Positions 18,070-25,560 of a stretch of DNA of 64,000 nucleotides are shown in pieces (the first letter of the stretch is position 1; each line of letters opens with the position of its first letter). The notes under the pieces were generated by a model, which saw only the letters and a list, made by a program, of their open reading frames with translations, did not search any database and was not told where the DNA came from. The position numbers and the translations under genes were made by a program. The DNA comes from Methanosarcinales archaeon (GTDB lineage Archaea; Halobacteriota; Methanosarcinia; Methanosarcinales; Methanoperedenaceae). The DNA lies in contig CAJPFJ010000004.1 of NCBI GenBank assembly GCA_905339155.1, positions 62,001-126,000 on the forward strand, written 5' to 3'.

Positions 18070-20654
18070 TGAAATCCTCCATGCATTAGATTATCGTTCT
18101 GCTTATGCAAGCAGATATTTATGGCTTTTAGCAATCTGTGCGCAGTGTAAGGCTTTGATAAAAAAGCCTTCGCCTGAGAACTTCCAAACTTTCCATGTGC
18201 ATCATTATCTGCTAATCCACTAACAGCAATAACCTTAACCTCAGGGTTAATTTTATGAATCGCCCGGATGCTCGCATGACCATCCATAACAGGCATCATT
18301 ATATCCATAAGAACAACTTTGATTCTATCTTTATTTTGAGCATACAATGCCACTGCCTGGGCACCGTCATTGGCCGTAAGCACTTTATACCCGTACTTTT
18401 CCAATGTCGAAGAGGTAATTTCACGAATTGAGTCTTCGTCTTCAGCAACCAGAATCAACTCTCCATGCCCAATAGACAATTCAAGCTGTTCTTCTTCTTT
18501 TTGTACTTCGGTTTTAATCGCAGGTAAATATACCGTGAATTTCGTTCCTTTTCCAACCTCACTATACACATTTATAAATCCGCCGTGGCCCTTTACAATT
18601 GCAAGTACTGTTGAAAGACCAAGTCCTGTGCCTTTGCCAAATTCTTTTGTGGTGAAAAATGGTTCAAAAATTCGTTCCAGCAGCCTGGGAGGGATACCTG
18701 TTCCAGTATCCGAAACTGAAATGAGAACGTAAGAGCCAGCTTTAGCTTCTGAATGCATACCTTCATAATTTTCATCAATAAAAAAATTCGAAGATGTTAC
18801 GCTTAAGATACCGCCATCCGGCATAGCATCGCGGGCATTCACGCACAGGTTCATTATAACCTGATACAACTGTGTAGCGTCTCCTGAGATGGTAAAGAGG
18901 TCTTTTTTCAGATCAGTTCTGAATTCGATATTTTTTGGAAATGTCTCTTTTGTGACCTTCTCAATTTCAGATATGATGTTATTTGCGAAAAGAGGATTGC
19001 GTTCACCTTCTATCCCTCGTGCAAAAGATAGAACCTGCTTTATTAAATTAGCTCCGCGCCAGGAGTTCTGCTCAAGAATAGTAAGCAATTTCTGACTTTG
19101 CTCATCTTTGAATTTTTCTTTTAATAGTTGAAGCGACAGCATCATCGGCGTCAGTACATTGTTGAGATCATGTGCTATACCGCCTGCAAGAGTGCCTATG
19201 CTCTCCATCCTCTGAGACCGCAGGAACTGCACCTCCAGCCTTTTCTTCTCCGTGATATCGGTATTGATGATAAGTATTGATTTCGGCCTCCCATTACTAT
19301 CCTGCACAAGGGTCCAGCGGCTCTCGACGATAATCTCGTTACCCTTTTTTGTCACCTGGTCCAGCTCGCCTATCCATTCCCCCTTCTCGATTACGGTTTT
19401 CTTGGCCTCGATCAGCTTCGATGATTCTTCTTTATACAGAAGCTCATCTGCATTCCTGCCCAAGACTTCCTCTGCCGTCCATCCATACATACGCTGTGCG
19501 CCCTTATTCCAGTAGATGAGGCGGTGTTCTAAATCCCGCACTGCAATAGTATCACGCGCTTTATCAAGAAGGGCAGCCTGCTCCCGGATCAGCTCCCCGG
19601 ATCTCATGCTCTTCGTGATATCTTTGGCGATAACTGAAAGGCCCAACCTAGAGGGATAGGCATTAATTTCAAAAGTGAAGATCTTCTCTCCAGCCCGATA
19701 TCTACTCACGAAATGACGAACTTGCTGTGTAAATAATACCTCTCTGTACAATCCTTCCGTTCTTGTGCCTTTTAGCTCGGGGAAAAGCTCAAATAGAGAT
19801 TTTCCAATAGCATCTTTAGCCAGGATTCCTGTAAGAGTTTCAGATGCATTATTCCAGTAGGTATATATTAGCTTCCTGTCCATGGCATAGAAGACCTCAC
19901 CGATGCTTTCAGCAAGTTCCCTGTATCTTTCTTCGCTTTCCATAGATGCTGTGGTGGCTTCTTGCAGTTGGGCTGTCCGTTCCAGAACACGCAGTTCTAA
20001 CTCATCGTGTGCTCTGGACAGCGCCTCTTCCGCTCGCTCGCGTTCCATGATTTCAGCATTCAATTCCTCGTTGGCAGTTACAAGTTCTGCTGTCCGCTCC
20101 TCTACCCTTATTTCTAATTCATCATGCGCCCTTCGTAGCTCCTCCTCCGCCCTCTTGCGCTCTGTCAGATCCACGGCAACAAGATTGATTAATGCCATCC
20201 CGTCCTGTTGCAGGGAATTGAGGGAGAGATACATCGGCACATGCGTCCCATCCCCTGCCACAAAGGATATTTCCCCAATGCTACTCTCCCCCCGATGCAA
20301 TAATTCCTCAAAGACGTCCCAATCGGCTGGCGAGATAAAGTGCGAAATGCTGGTGCCCATCAATTTTTCAAGCGGCGTCTTCATCATCCGGGCAAAACCG
20401 CTGTTGCAGTAAAGGATAGAATTATCGGCACCAAGAGTTACTGCCCCTTCCTCCATCCCCTCAATGAGAATACGGTAGGGATGCTCTGCCCCTTTCAATG
20501 TGAAAACCTGCTCGCCTTTTTCCCCTGAGAGAACAAAAGCGTCCACCTCGCCGCTCCTGATGGCGCGTAAAGTTTCTTCGGCTTCCGCTAATTGTGCACG
20601 AAGTTTTTCAACTTCAAGCGCAAGTTCCTCACGTGATCTATCTTTTTTCTGCAT
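18066..20654 (-). CDS. PAS-PAS-PAS histidine kinase-receiver hybrid
   Basis: An 862-residue cytoplasmic hybrid kinase. A coiled coil (about 1-55) precedes a PAS domain (about 60-170). Two repeated helical segments containing RRAHDELEIRVEERTAEL-type sequence follow (about 170-250), then PAS domains at about 255-355 and 360-475. The kinase core has His495 in GGIAHDLNN and a HATPase domain, followed by a receiver with Asp784 in LMDIMMPVMDG. It sits 7 bp after kaiB and overlaps rsbR by 4 bp, physically linking the Kai genes to the stressosome genes. By analogy with cyanobacterial SasA it could read the KaiB-KaiC state, but it lacks a KaiB-like sensor domain, so this is inference. Confidence 0.88.
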   Translation of the reverse strand: MQKKDRSREELALEVEKLRAQLAEAEETLRAIRSGEVDAFVLSGEKGEQVFTLKGAEHPYRILIEGMEEGAVTLGADNSILYCNSGFARMMKTPLEKLMGTSISHFISPADWDVFEELLHRGESSIGEISFVAGDGTHVPMYLSLNSLQQDGMALINLVAVDLTERKRAEEELRRAHDELEIRVEERTAELVTANEELNAEIMERERAEEALSRAHDELELRVLERTAQLQEATTASMESEERYRELAESIGEVFYAMDRKLIYTYWNNASETLTGILAKDAIGKSLFELFPELKGTRTEGLYREVLFTQQVRHFVSRYRAGEKIFTFEINAYPSRLGLSVIAKDITKSMRSGELIREQAALLDKARDTIAVRDLEHRLIYWNKGAQRMYGWTAEEVLGRNADELLYKEESSKLIEAKKTVIEKGEWIGELDQVTKKGNEIIVESRWTLVQDSNGRPKSILIINTDITEKKRLEVQFLRSQRMESIGTLAGGIAHDLNNVLTPMMLSLQLLKEKFKDEQSQKLLTILEQNSWRGANLIKQVLSFARGIEGERNPLFANNIISEIEKVTKETFPKNIEFRTDLKKDLFTISGDATQLYQVIMNLCVNARDAMPDGGILSVTSSNFFIDENYEGMHSEAKAGSYVLISVSDTGTGIPPRLLERIFEPFFTTKEFGKGTGLGLSTVLAIVKGHGGFINVYSEVGKGTKFTVYLPAIKTEVQKEEEQLELSIGHGELILVAEDEDSIREITSSTLEKYGYKVLTANDGAQAVALYAQNKDRIKVVLMDIMMPVMDGHASIRAIHKINPEVKVIAVSGLADNDAHGKFGSSQAKAFLSKPYTAHRLLKAINICLHKQNDNLMHGGFQ
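18129..19584. repeat. 1.45-kb direct repeat, copy 2 (kinase-receiver module)
   Basis: The partner of 13611-15063. The match begins at the receiver C-terminus (TAGCAATCTGTGCGCAGTGT in both) and fades near the PAS/PAS boundary after TTATCAAGAAGGG. Confidence 0.85.
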
Positions 20655-20661
20655 GACAATT

Positions 20662-20994
20662 TTACCTGGGCCGCAAGTCCAATCCTACAAGAATACGTTC
20701 TCTGTTAGACATATCACCGATAAGTTTGCGCAAAGGAAGAGGAAGTTTCTTTATTAGCGTGGGCGCTGCAATTATCTCGGCATCTTTAGCAAGCTCTGGC
20801 TGCTGATAGATATCGATAACTTCAAGTTCATAGCGGCCTTTGAGATTTTCCTCACATATTTTTTTGATGTTCACGATCGCCTGTGTAGACCTGGGTGTTA
20901 TCCCGGAAATGTACAAACGCAGGACATATGTCTGCGTTCCTCCCTTTTGGAGCGACTGTTCATACTCTTCTAAACCATCTTTTATTTCATTCAT
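20662..20994 (-). CDS. kaiB: KaiB-like protein, second copy
   Basis: A 110-residue thioredoxin-like KaiB: YVLRLYISGITPRSTQAI, then LEVIDIYQQPELAKDAEIIA, APTLIKKLPLPLRKLIGDMS and LVGLDLRP. These are the core KaiB elements, including the segment that changes fold when KaiB binds KaiC. A 20-residue extension precedes the fold. It lies 42 bp downstream of the first kaiB and 7 bp upstream of the hybrid kinase. It differs from the neighbour in many positions, so the duplication is not recent and the two could bind different KaiC rings or states. Confidence 0.93.
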   Translation of the reverse strand: MNEIKDGLEEYEQSLQKGGTQTYVLRLYISGITPRSTQAIVNIKKICEENLKGRYELEVIDIYQQPELAKDAEIIAAPTLIKKLPLPLRKLIGDMSNRERILVGLDLRPR

Positions 20995-21036
20995 AGAATT
21001 CCCCCTTTCTCCATAAGCATATTCTGTCTGTCCTCC

Positions 21037-21366
21037 TTACTCTTTGAGAGGGCGCAGATCAAGCCCAACAAGAACGCGCTCGGTGTTGGAGAGGTCTCCT
21101 ATTATTTTCTTTAAAGGCATAGGAAGGTTCCTCACGAGAGTAGGAATCGCAAGTATCTGATCGCCCCTGGCAAGCTGCGGATTTTTCAGCAGGTCGATCA
21201 CTTCGATCCTGTATTTTCCTGCAAGGTGTTCTTCACAGAGTTTCTTAAGATTGGCAAATGCTGTCATGGATTTGGGCGTCTGTCCTGCAACATAAAGCCT
21301 CAGTTCCCATGTATCCCCTTTCTGTATTTCGGATGTTTGCTGTCCTGTTTCTGTTATGTTTTTCAT
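21037..21366 (-). CDS. kaiB: KaiB-like protein, first copy
   Basis: A 109-residue KaiB with [60 protein letters not shown] and LVGLDLRPL. It follows kaiC by 24 bp on the same strand, so kaiC and both kaiB copies form a probable operon start. No kaiA is present, as usual outside cyanobacteria. A role as KaiC ring-binding switch partner is inferred from the family. Confidence 0.94.
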   Translation of the reverse strand: MKNITETGQQTSEIQKGDTWELRLYVAGQTPKSMTAFANLKKLCEEHLAGKYRIEVIDLLKNPQLARGDQILAIPTLVRNLPMPLKKIIGDLSNTERVLVGLDLRPLKE

Positions 21367-21390
21367 TTCCTGTCCTCCTTTACATGATAT

Positions 21391-23103
21391 CTATGACCTG
21401 TTTGCATCTGACTTGCGAAGACGTTCCATTTCTGCACGTACTCGCGACAGGGTGGCCTCCTGCATTTCTTCTTGCCGGGTGAGTTTATTTACTTCTTCTT
21501 GCGCCGCTTCGAACTCAGAACGCAAAGCTGTAATCTGCATTTCCAGGGATTTGCTCTTGCGTTCAAGTCCGCGCTTCTTACGTTCGATCTCCTCAAGGCG
21601 CAAAGTTTCAGAAGATTTCTCCTGCGCTTCCTGTGCAGCCCGCGCAGAACCTGTCAGAACGCCTGCCGGACCAAGATACACATCAACCAGGTCTATTCCC
21701 TTATCGGTCAGCAGGAACTCGCGGATCTGGTTGGAATGCGCCATGCCCCGGGACTTTAATATGTACAGGCCGCGATTGTGCTCCCCCCCGATTTCAATAT
21801 CACGCAGCAGAAGCCATGTATCCATTAATGACGAAATGCCAAATTCTGTCTGTTCGGTAGTACCTCCATGCGACAGGTTTGTAAAGAAGGCTGTTATCTG
21901 GTTCGCTTTTAAGAAATCAATAAGACGCGATAGCATTGATTTGACCTCGGTATCACTGCCTATAGCGATTAAATTTGTAACCGGGTCGATGATAACGACT
22001 TTGGGTTTGAATTCCCTTACCATTTTGTACATCTTTACAAGATGCATTTCCAGGCCGTAAATCGTGGGGCGCACTGCGTAAATATCCAGAAGACCCTGTT
22101 TTATCCATGGCTCAAGGTCAATTCCGATTGAGCGCATATTGCGGGTAAGCTGGTCTGAGGATTCCTCAAATGCAAAATAGAGACATCGTTCGCCGCGTGA
22201 GCAGGCCGCGTTGGCAAAGCTGGCAGATATGCTGGTTTTTCCGGTCCCGGCAGTACCTGAGACAAGAACACTACTGCCGCAATAGTATCCCTCACCTCCA
22301 AGCATGGTATCAAGACGGGGGATGCCTGAGGATATCCGTTCAGTAGATACATCGTGCTGTAACCCAAGTGATGTGATTGGCAGCACTGACATGCCCTGTT
22401 CATCTATAAGGAACGGGTACTCATTTGTGCCGTGTGATGAGCCGCGATATTTGACGATGCGCAAACGCCGGGTGGAAATCTGCCCTTCCACCCTGTTGTC
22501 CAGAAGGATAACGCAATCAGAGACATATTCTTCCAGCCCGTGCCTTGTCAGTGTGCCTTCTCCTTTTTCTCCGGTAATAATCGCTGTAACGCCTTTTGCT
22601 TTCAGCCAGCGGAAAAGCCTTCTAAGTTCGGCGCGCAGAATACTTTCATTGGATAATCCGCCGAAGAGCGATTCTATGGTATCAAGCACTACGCGCTTAG
22701 CCCCGATCGAATCTATGGCATGATTGAGGCGGATGAACAGCCCTTCAAGGTCGTATTCACCGGTCTCTTCGATTTCACTTCTTTCGATGCGAACATAATC
22801 AAGGAACATCTTTTTGCGTGCTGCAAGGTCGTTCAGGTCAAACCCCAGAGATGCCACATTCTGAACCAATTCTTCGGAGGATTCCTCAAATGACATAAAG
22901 ACTCCGGGTTCGTTATATTGAACAGCCCCACGCACAAGAAATTCCATCGCTAACAATGTTTTACCGCACCCGGCAGTTCCGCATACCAGCGTCGGACGCC
23001 CTTTTGGTAATCCTCCATCTGTTATTTCATCCAGTCCCCGGATCCCTGTCTGGCATTTAGGCAGGCACTCCAGGGAATTTAGATTAATTTTTACTTCAGT
23101 CAT
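21391..23103 (-). CDS. kaiC: KaiC-like double-domain ATPase with C-terminal coiled coil
   Basis: A 570-residue KaiC with two RecA-type domains. Numbering is from the ATG at 23103, which has an AAGGAGC ribosome site 7 nt upstream; a TTG two codons earlier is also open. CI has Walker A GTAGCGKT (42-49) and paired Glu73-Glu74. CII has Walker A GTAGTGKT (283-290) and Glu313-Glu314. The autophosphorylation site region reads EFGISSLMDTW, giving Ser424-Ser425 where cyanobacterial KaiC has Ser-Thr. A charged coiled coil of about 80 residues (about 488-568) replaces the cyanobacterial tail. It is predicted to form a phosphorylatable hexamer that binds KaiB and signals to the kinases and stressosome encoded downstream. 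Confidence 0.94.
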   Translation of the reverse strand: MTEVKINLNSLECLPKCQTGIRGLDEITDGGLPKGRPTLVCGTAGCGKTLLAMEFLVRGAVQYNEPGVFMSFEESSEELVQNVASLGFDLNDLAARKKMFLDYVRIERSEIEETGEYDLEGLFIRLNHAIDSIGAKRVVLDTIESLFGGLSNESILRAELRRLFRWLKAKGVTAIITGEKGEGTLTRHGLEEYVSDCVILLDNRVEGQISTRRLRIVKYRGSSHGTNEYPFLIDEQGMSVLPITSLGLQHDVSTERISSGIPRLDTMLGGEGYYCGSSVLVSGTAGTGKTSISASFANAACSRGERCLYFAFEESSDQLTRNMRSIGIDLEPWIKQGLLDIYAVRPTIYGLEMHLVKMYKMVREFKPKVVIIDPVTNLIAIGSDTEVKSMLSRLIDFLKANQITAFFTNLSHGGTTEQTEFGISSLMDTWLLLRDIEIGGEHNRGLYILKSRGMAHSNQIREFLLTDKGIDLVDVYLGPAGVLTGSARAAQEAQEKSSETLRLEEIERKKRGLERKSKSLEMQITALRSEFEAAQEEVNKLTRQEEMQEATLSRVRAEMERLRKSDANRS

Positions 23104-23109
23104 TGGCAA

Positions 23110-23423
23110 GCTCCTTTTTCAATGGTTTCTGTTTCCCACTATATCGTGATTATTAAACGGATTTTCCACTTTCGATAGATTATTATTATCCATAAGTTAA
23201 GCCTTATTTAAACATAACGGTATCGATATCCGGTATATCCCGGGGCAAGCATGGTTACCGTATAAAATTAAATGAACGATTGGATACTTTTAAATACTAT
23301 TAATTCATTCAGTATATTGTTTACCATCGTGTGAACCGCGGGAGTGGGATTTACCACCCAACATATGCATCTATATGGAAAACAATCAGCCAAAAAATAT
23401 GGATAAATCTTGGAGGTTAAATC
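23110..23423. promoter_or_regulatory. divergent promoter region between kaiC and the small-protein genes
   Basis: This 314-bp gene-free stretch holds the presumed kaiC promoter: on the minus strand GTTTAAATAAGG (about 23203-23215) resembles a BRE/TATA pair, leaving a leader of about 75 nt. Toward the plus-strand genes, TTTTAAATACTATTAA near 23287 is TATA-like. A short hairpin (GGGAGTGG and CCACCC, about 23340-23362) lies upstream of the DUF5670-like gene. GGTATCGATATCC (near 23219) is a candidate palindrome-like operator. Confidence 0.35.
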
Positions 23424-23573
23424 ATGGATATAATATGGACATTAGTTGTAATTTTGGTGATACTGTGGGCCCTGGGAATGGCCGGTGCGGTTGGCAGCTT
23501 GATCCACATATTGTTGGTCATTGCTATCATCCTGGTATTGCTTAGAATTATCGAAGGGCGTAATCCTTTGTAA
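23424..23573 (+). CDS. 49-residue membrane protein, lmo0937/DUF5670-like
   Basis: A short ATG frame preceded by TTGGAGG encodes MDIIWTLVVILVILWALGM, then a Gly-rich turn, a second hydrophobic helix (HILLVIAIILVLLRI) and the end EGRNPL. Two short helices separated by GAVGS match the lmo0937/DUF5670 family of tiny membrane proteins, often stress-induced in bacteria, with no known biochemical role. Its place next to a stress-sensing operon may be meaningful. Confidence 0.8.
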   Translation: MDIIWTLVVILVILWALGMAGAVGSLIHILLVIAIILVLLRIIEGRNPL

Positions 23574-23625
23574 CCCGTATAAAAGGAAGCAATGGAAACT
23601 GAATAGAAGATGGAGGTGTGAATAT

Positions 23626-23844
23626 ATGAAATACTCAAGAGGAGATGTTGTGGAATTCAATGTCGGATCAAATGAAAAACACAAAGGGCAGGTTCAATTT
23701 GTAGAAGAGAATTACAATGAGGAAATATTGTATGTAGACAGTTTCAGCGGATGGGCATATAAAGTTCCTGAAAAAAGGATCATATCTCGTATAAAGAATC
23801 AAAATGCATCTAAAGAAAGAGAACGCTTTCAGGTGAATTTTTAA
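23626..23844 (+). CDS. small basic protein, SH3-like fold possible
   Basis: A 72-residue product starting at an ATG with a GGAGGTG ribosome site 8 bp upstream; the frame is open farther 5' but that part overlaps the preceding gene. The sequence begins MKYSRGDVVEFNVGSN and contains GQVQFVEENY and FSGWAYKVPEKRI, a pattern of short beta strands with a basic surface, as in small SH3-like barrels. I do not recognise a named family. It is 52 bp downstream of the small membrane protein and probably co-transcribed. Confidence 0.65.
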   Translation: MKYSRGDVVEFNVGSNEKHKGQVQFVEENYNEEILYVDSFSGWAYKVPEKRIISRIKNQNASKERERFQVNF

Positions 23845-23876
23845 ATTTTGCGATGAAATTTATTGATGCCAAACTG

Positions 23877-23966
23877 AGAGCTCGCAAGGTACCTTCGCCG
23901 GAATAATTGTATGAACAACAATTCCCTTATGCCTCCAGGTGAGGCGTTTGGGAGCTGCTCTTTTTT
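23877..23966 (+). ncRNA. candidate folded RNA or transcription end with U-tract
   Basis: A closing stem AGAGC (23877-23881)/GCTCT (23957-23961) encloses three local hairpins: palindrome AAGGTACCTT (23886-23895), GAATAATTGT with ACAACAATTC (23901-23924), and GCCTC-CAGGT-GAGGC (23931-23945). TTTTT follows at 23962-23966. It could be the terminator or 3' element of the small-protein transcript, or a small RNA. Pairing is by eye only. Confidence 0.35.
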
Positions 23967-23979
23967 GCATCCGATCACA

Positions 23980-24030
23980 ACATATAAATGCCATTGATGT
24001 TAAAATATTAAATGGAGAGTAAACCGGGTG
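23980..24030 (+). promoter_or_regulatory. promoter/leader element shared with 6765-6817
   Basis: ACATATAAATGCCATTGATG and TAAACCGGGTG, 40 bp apart, repeat the element ahead of the DUF3494 gene. ATATAAAT is a good TATA box, and transcription would start near 24007. It lies 225-275 bp before the endonuclease Q start. Confidence 0.45.
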
Positions 24031-24240
24031 ATCATTTCTAACCTGCGTGGTAATCTCGTAAGTTCAGGATGATATAGAAACACCAAACATGGGTAATGCC
24101 ATGGGGGAATAACTATGGTTCGGTACCCGCCCGGGCTTGAATCCCTTTTTAGCATCCAGAGCCAGTTCTTTATCCGGTAAAGGCCAGTGAACTCCTCACG
24201 CTGTGAGGTAATTGACACGTAAGCCCTATATCTTTTCCAG
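24007..24240 (+). ncRNA. candidate structured RNA or long leader of the endonuclease Q gene
   Basis: This stretch has no convincing ORF but several pairings. GGTG/TTTCTA (24027-24040) pairs with TAGAAACACC (24075-24084). Hairpin CATGG-GTAATG-CCATG occupies 24088-24103. Long-range GGGCTT (24133-24138)/AAGCCC (24221-24226) encloses AGTTC/GAACT (24164-24168/24189-24193) with inner CTTTA-TCCGG-TAAAG, and the strong hairpin CCTCAC-GTGAGG (24194-24208). I checked it against the signatures of SRP RNA, RNase P RNA and cobalamin riboswitches and saw none. It is a separate RNA gene, an unrecognised riboswitch, or a leader. Confidence 0.4.
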
Positions 24241-24254
24241 TTGATTAGTCCCCT

Positions 24255-25478
24255 ATGCAAGTAAACGCTGATCTTCATATTCATTCAAAATACAGCATGG
24301 CAACGTCCCCTAAAATGGATCTTCCCACTTTAGCTTCGAAATCTTTGAAGAAAGGTATCCAGCTTGTGGCAACAGGGGATTGTCTCCACCCAAAGTGGCT
24401 TTGTGAGATAAAGACCTTAAAGGAAGAAAACGGTGTCTTTAAGCTAAAAGCACCAGATTCGGATCTAAAGACAGATGCGAATTTCATCCTCACAACCGAG
24501 ATCGAGGACATAAACCAGGTTCATCACCTCCTGATCATTCCTTCAATTTCCAAGGCAGAAGAGTTGTATGAATTCATAAAACCCCATTCAAAAGATATAG
24601 ACTCTAATGGCAGGCCTAATGTCAGGCTGGATGGTAAAGAGATTGCGGACGCTGCAATATCAGCCGGCGCTCTTATCGGGCCTGCGCATGCTTTCACGCC
24701 ATGGACTGCCATGTATGCATATCATAATTCACTCAAAGAATGCTATGGGGACATGGCAAAGAATATTTATTTCATAGAACTTGGATTGAGCGCAGATACT
24801 TCATATGCAGATAGGATTGCAGAACTTAAATGCCTCACATACCTCTCAAACTCCGATGCGCATTCCCCCTATGTCAATAAGCTCGCCCGTGAGTTTAACC
24901 GTTTCGAAATGGAAGACATAAGTTTTGATGAACTGAAAATGGCAATTATCCGGGAAAAAGGAAGAAAACCTGTTCTTAATGTGGGAATGCCGCCAGAAGA
25001 AGGAAAATACAACGAGAGCGCATGTATCCGATGCTTCAGGCATTATACGATAAGGGAGAGCGTTATGAAAAGCTGCTCATGCGGGGGAACCATAAAAAAA
25101 GGTGTGAAAGACAGAGTAAATGAGCTTGCATCTTTTGATGAACCGCAATACCCCGATCACAGGCCGCCCTATATTCACATTATACCGCTATCAGAAATAA
25201 TCGCAAAAGCCCTGGGGATAGGCCCGAATACCAAAGGTGTCCAGGGCGTCTGGAATGCTCTGATTGGCCAATATGGGTCTGAAGTGGCAGTTCTCATTGA
25301 TGCGGATATAAAGAATTCAGGAGTCGATGAACGGGTCATTGGCGCTATAATTGCTTTTAAGGAAGGAAAGGTTAAGGTAAAGCCCGGTGGTGGCGGACAA
25401 TATGGAAGTGTTGAGTTGCCAGGCAAGACAAATAAAAAAAAAATTGAACCACAAAGATCATTGGGTGATTTTGGATAG
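24255..25478 (+). CDS. endonuclease Q family protein (PHP domain)
   Basis: A 407-residue protein that starts with a PHP metal-site motif (NADLHIHSKYSMATS) and continues TGDCLHPKW, matching the archaeal EndoQ/TIGR00375 family. Four cysteines of a zinc finger are seen at CIRCFRHY and CSCGG (about 260-285), and a C-terminal helical domain with a Gly-rich end (PGGGGQYGS) follows. EndoQ nicks DNA 5' to deaminated bases (uracil, hypoxanthine), apurinic sites and related lesions, acting in repair. The length matches the family. The ATG at 24255 is directly before the conserved N-terminus; it is preceded by an unusually long structured region. Confidence 0.9.
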   Translation: MQVNADLHIHSKYSMATSPKMDLPTLASKSLKKGIQLVATGDCLHPKWLCEIKTLKEENGVFKLKAPDSDLKTDANFILTTEIEDINQVHHLLIIPSISKAEELYEFIKPHSKDIDSNGRPNVRLDGKEIADAAISAGALIGPAHAFTPWTAMYAYHNSLKECYGDMAKNIYFIELGLSADTSYADRIAELKCLTYLSNSDAHSPYVNKLAREFNRFEMEDISFDELKMAIIREKGRKPVLNVGMPPEEGKYNESACIRCFRHYTIRESVMKSCSCGGTIKKGVKDRVNELASFDEPQYPDHRPPYIHIIPLSEIIAKALGIGPNTKGVQGVWNALIGQYGSEVAVLIDADIKNSGVDERVIGAIIAFKEGKVKVKPGGGGQYGSVELPGKTNKKKIEPQRSLGDFG

Positions 25479-25560
25479 ATAATCAATTATTAAAAATAAA
25501 AAAAGATATTAACAGCGTAACATTTATCATGTTAAATAGATATATAACCGGATGGGTTTT

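Noticed and set aside
18066-20654. SasA-type KaiC-binding kinase
   Set aside because: No KaiB-like sensor domain is seen at the N-terminus, so the specific SasA label is not used.
24120-24150. possible tRNA T-arm (GGGCTTGAATCCC)
   Set aside because: The loop does not fit the TTCRA consensus and no acceptor, D or anticodon stems could be placed around it.
24007-24240. SRP RNA, RNase P RNA or cobalamin riboswitch
   Set aside because: The GGAAG...AGCAGC motif of SRP helix 8, the GAGGAAAGTCC motif of RNase P, and the B12 box were not found on either strand.
24000-24284. 94-codon minus-strand ORF over the structured region
   Set aside because: No family resemblance, starts inside the endonuclease Q gene, and the region shows RNA pairing instead.
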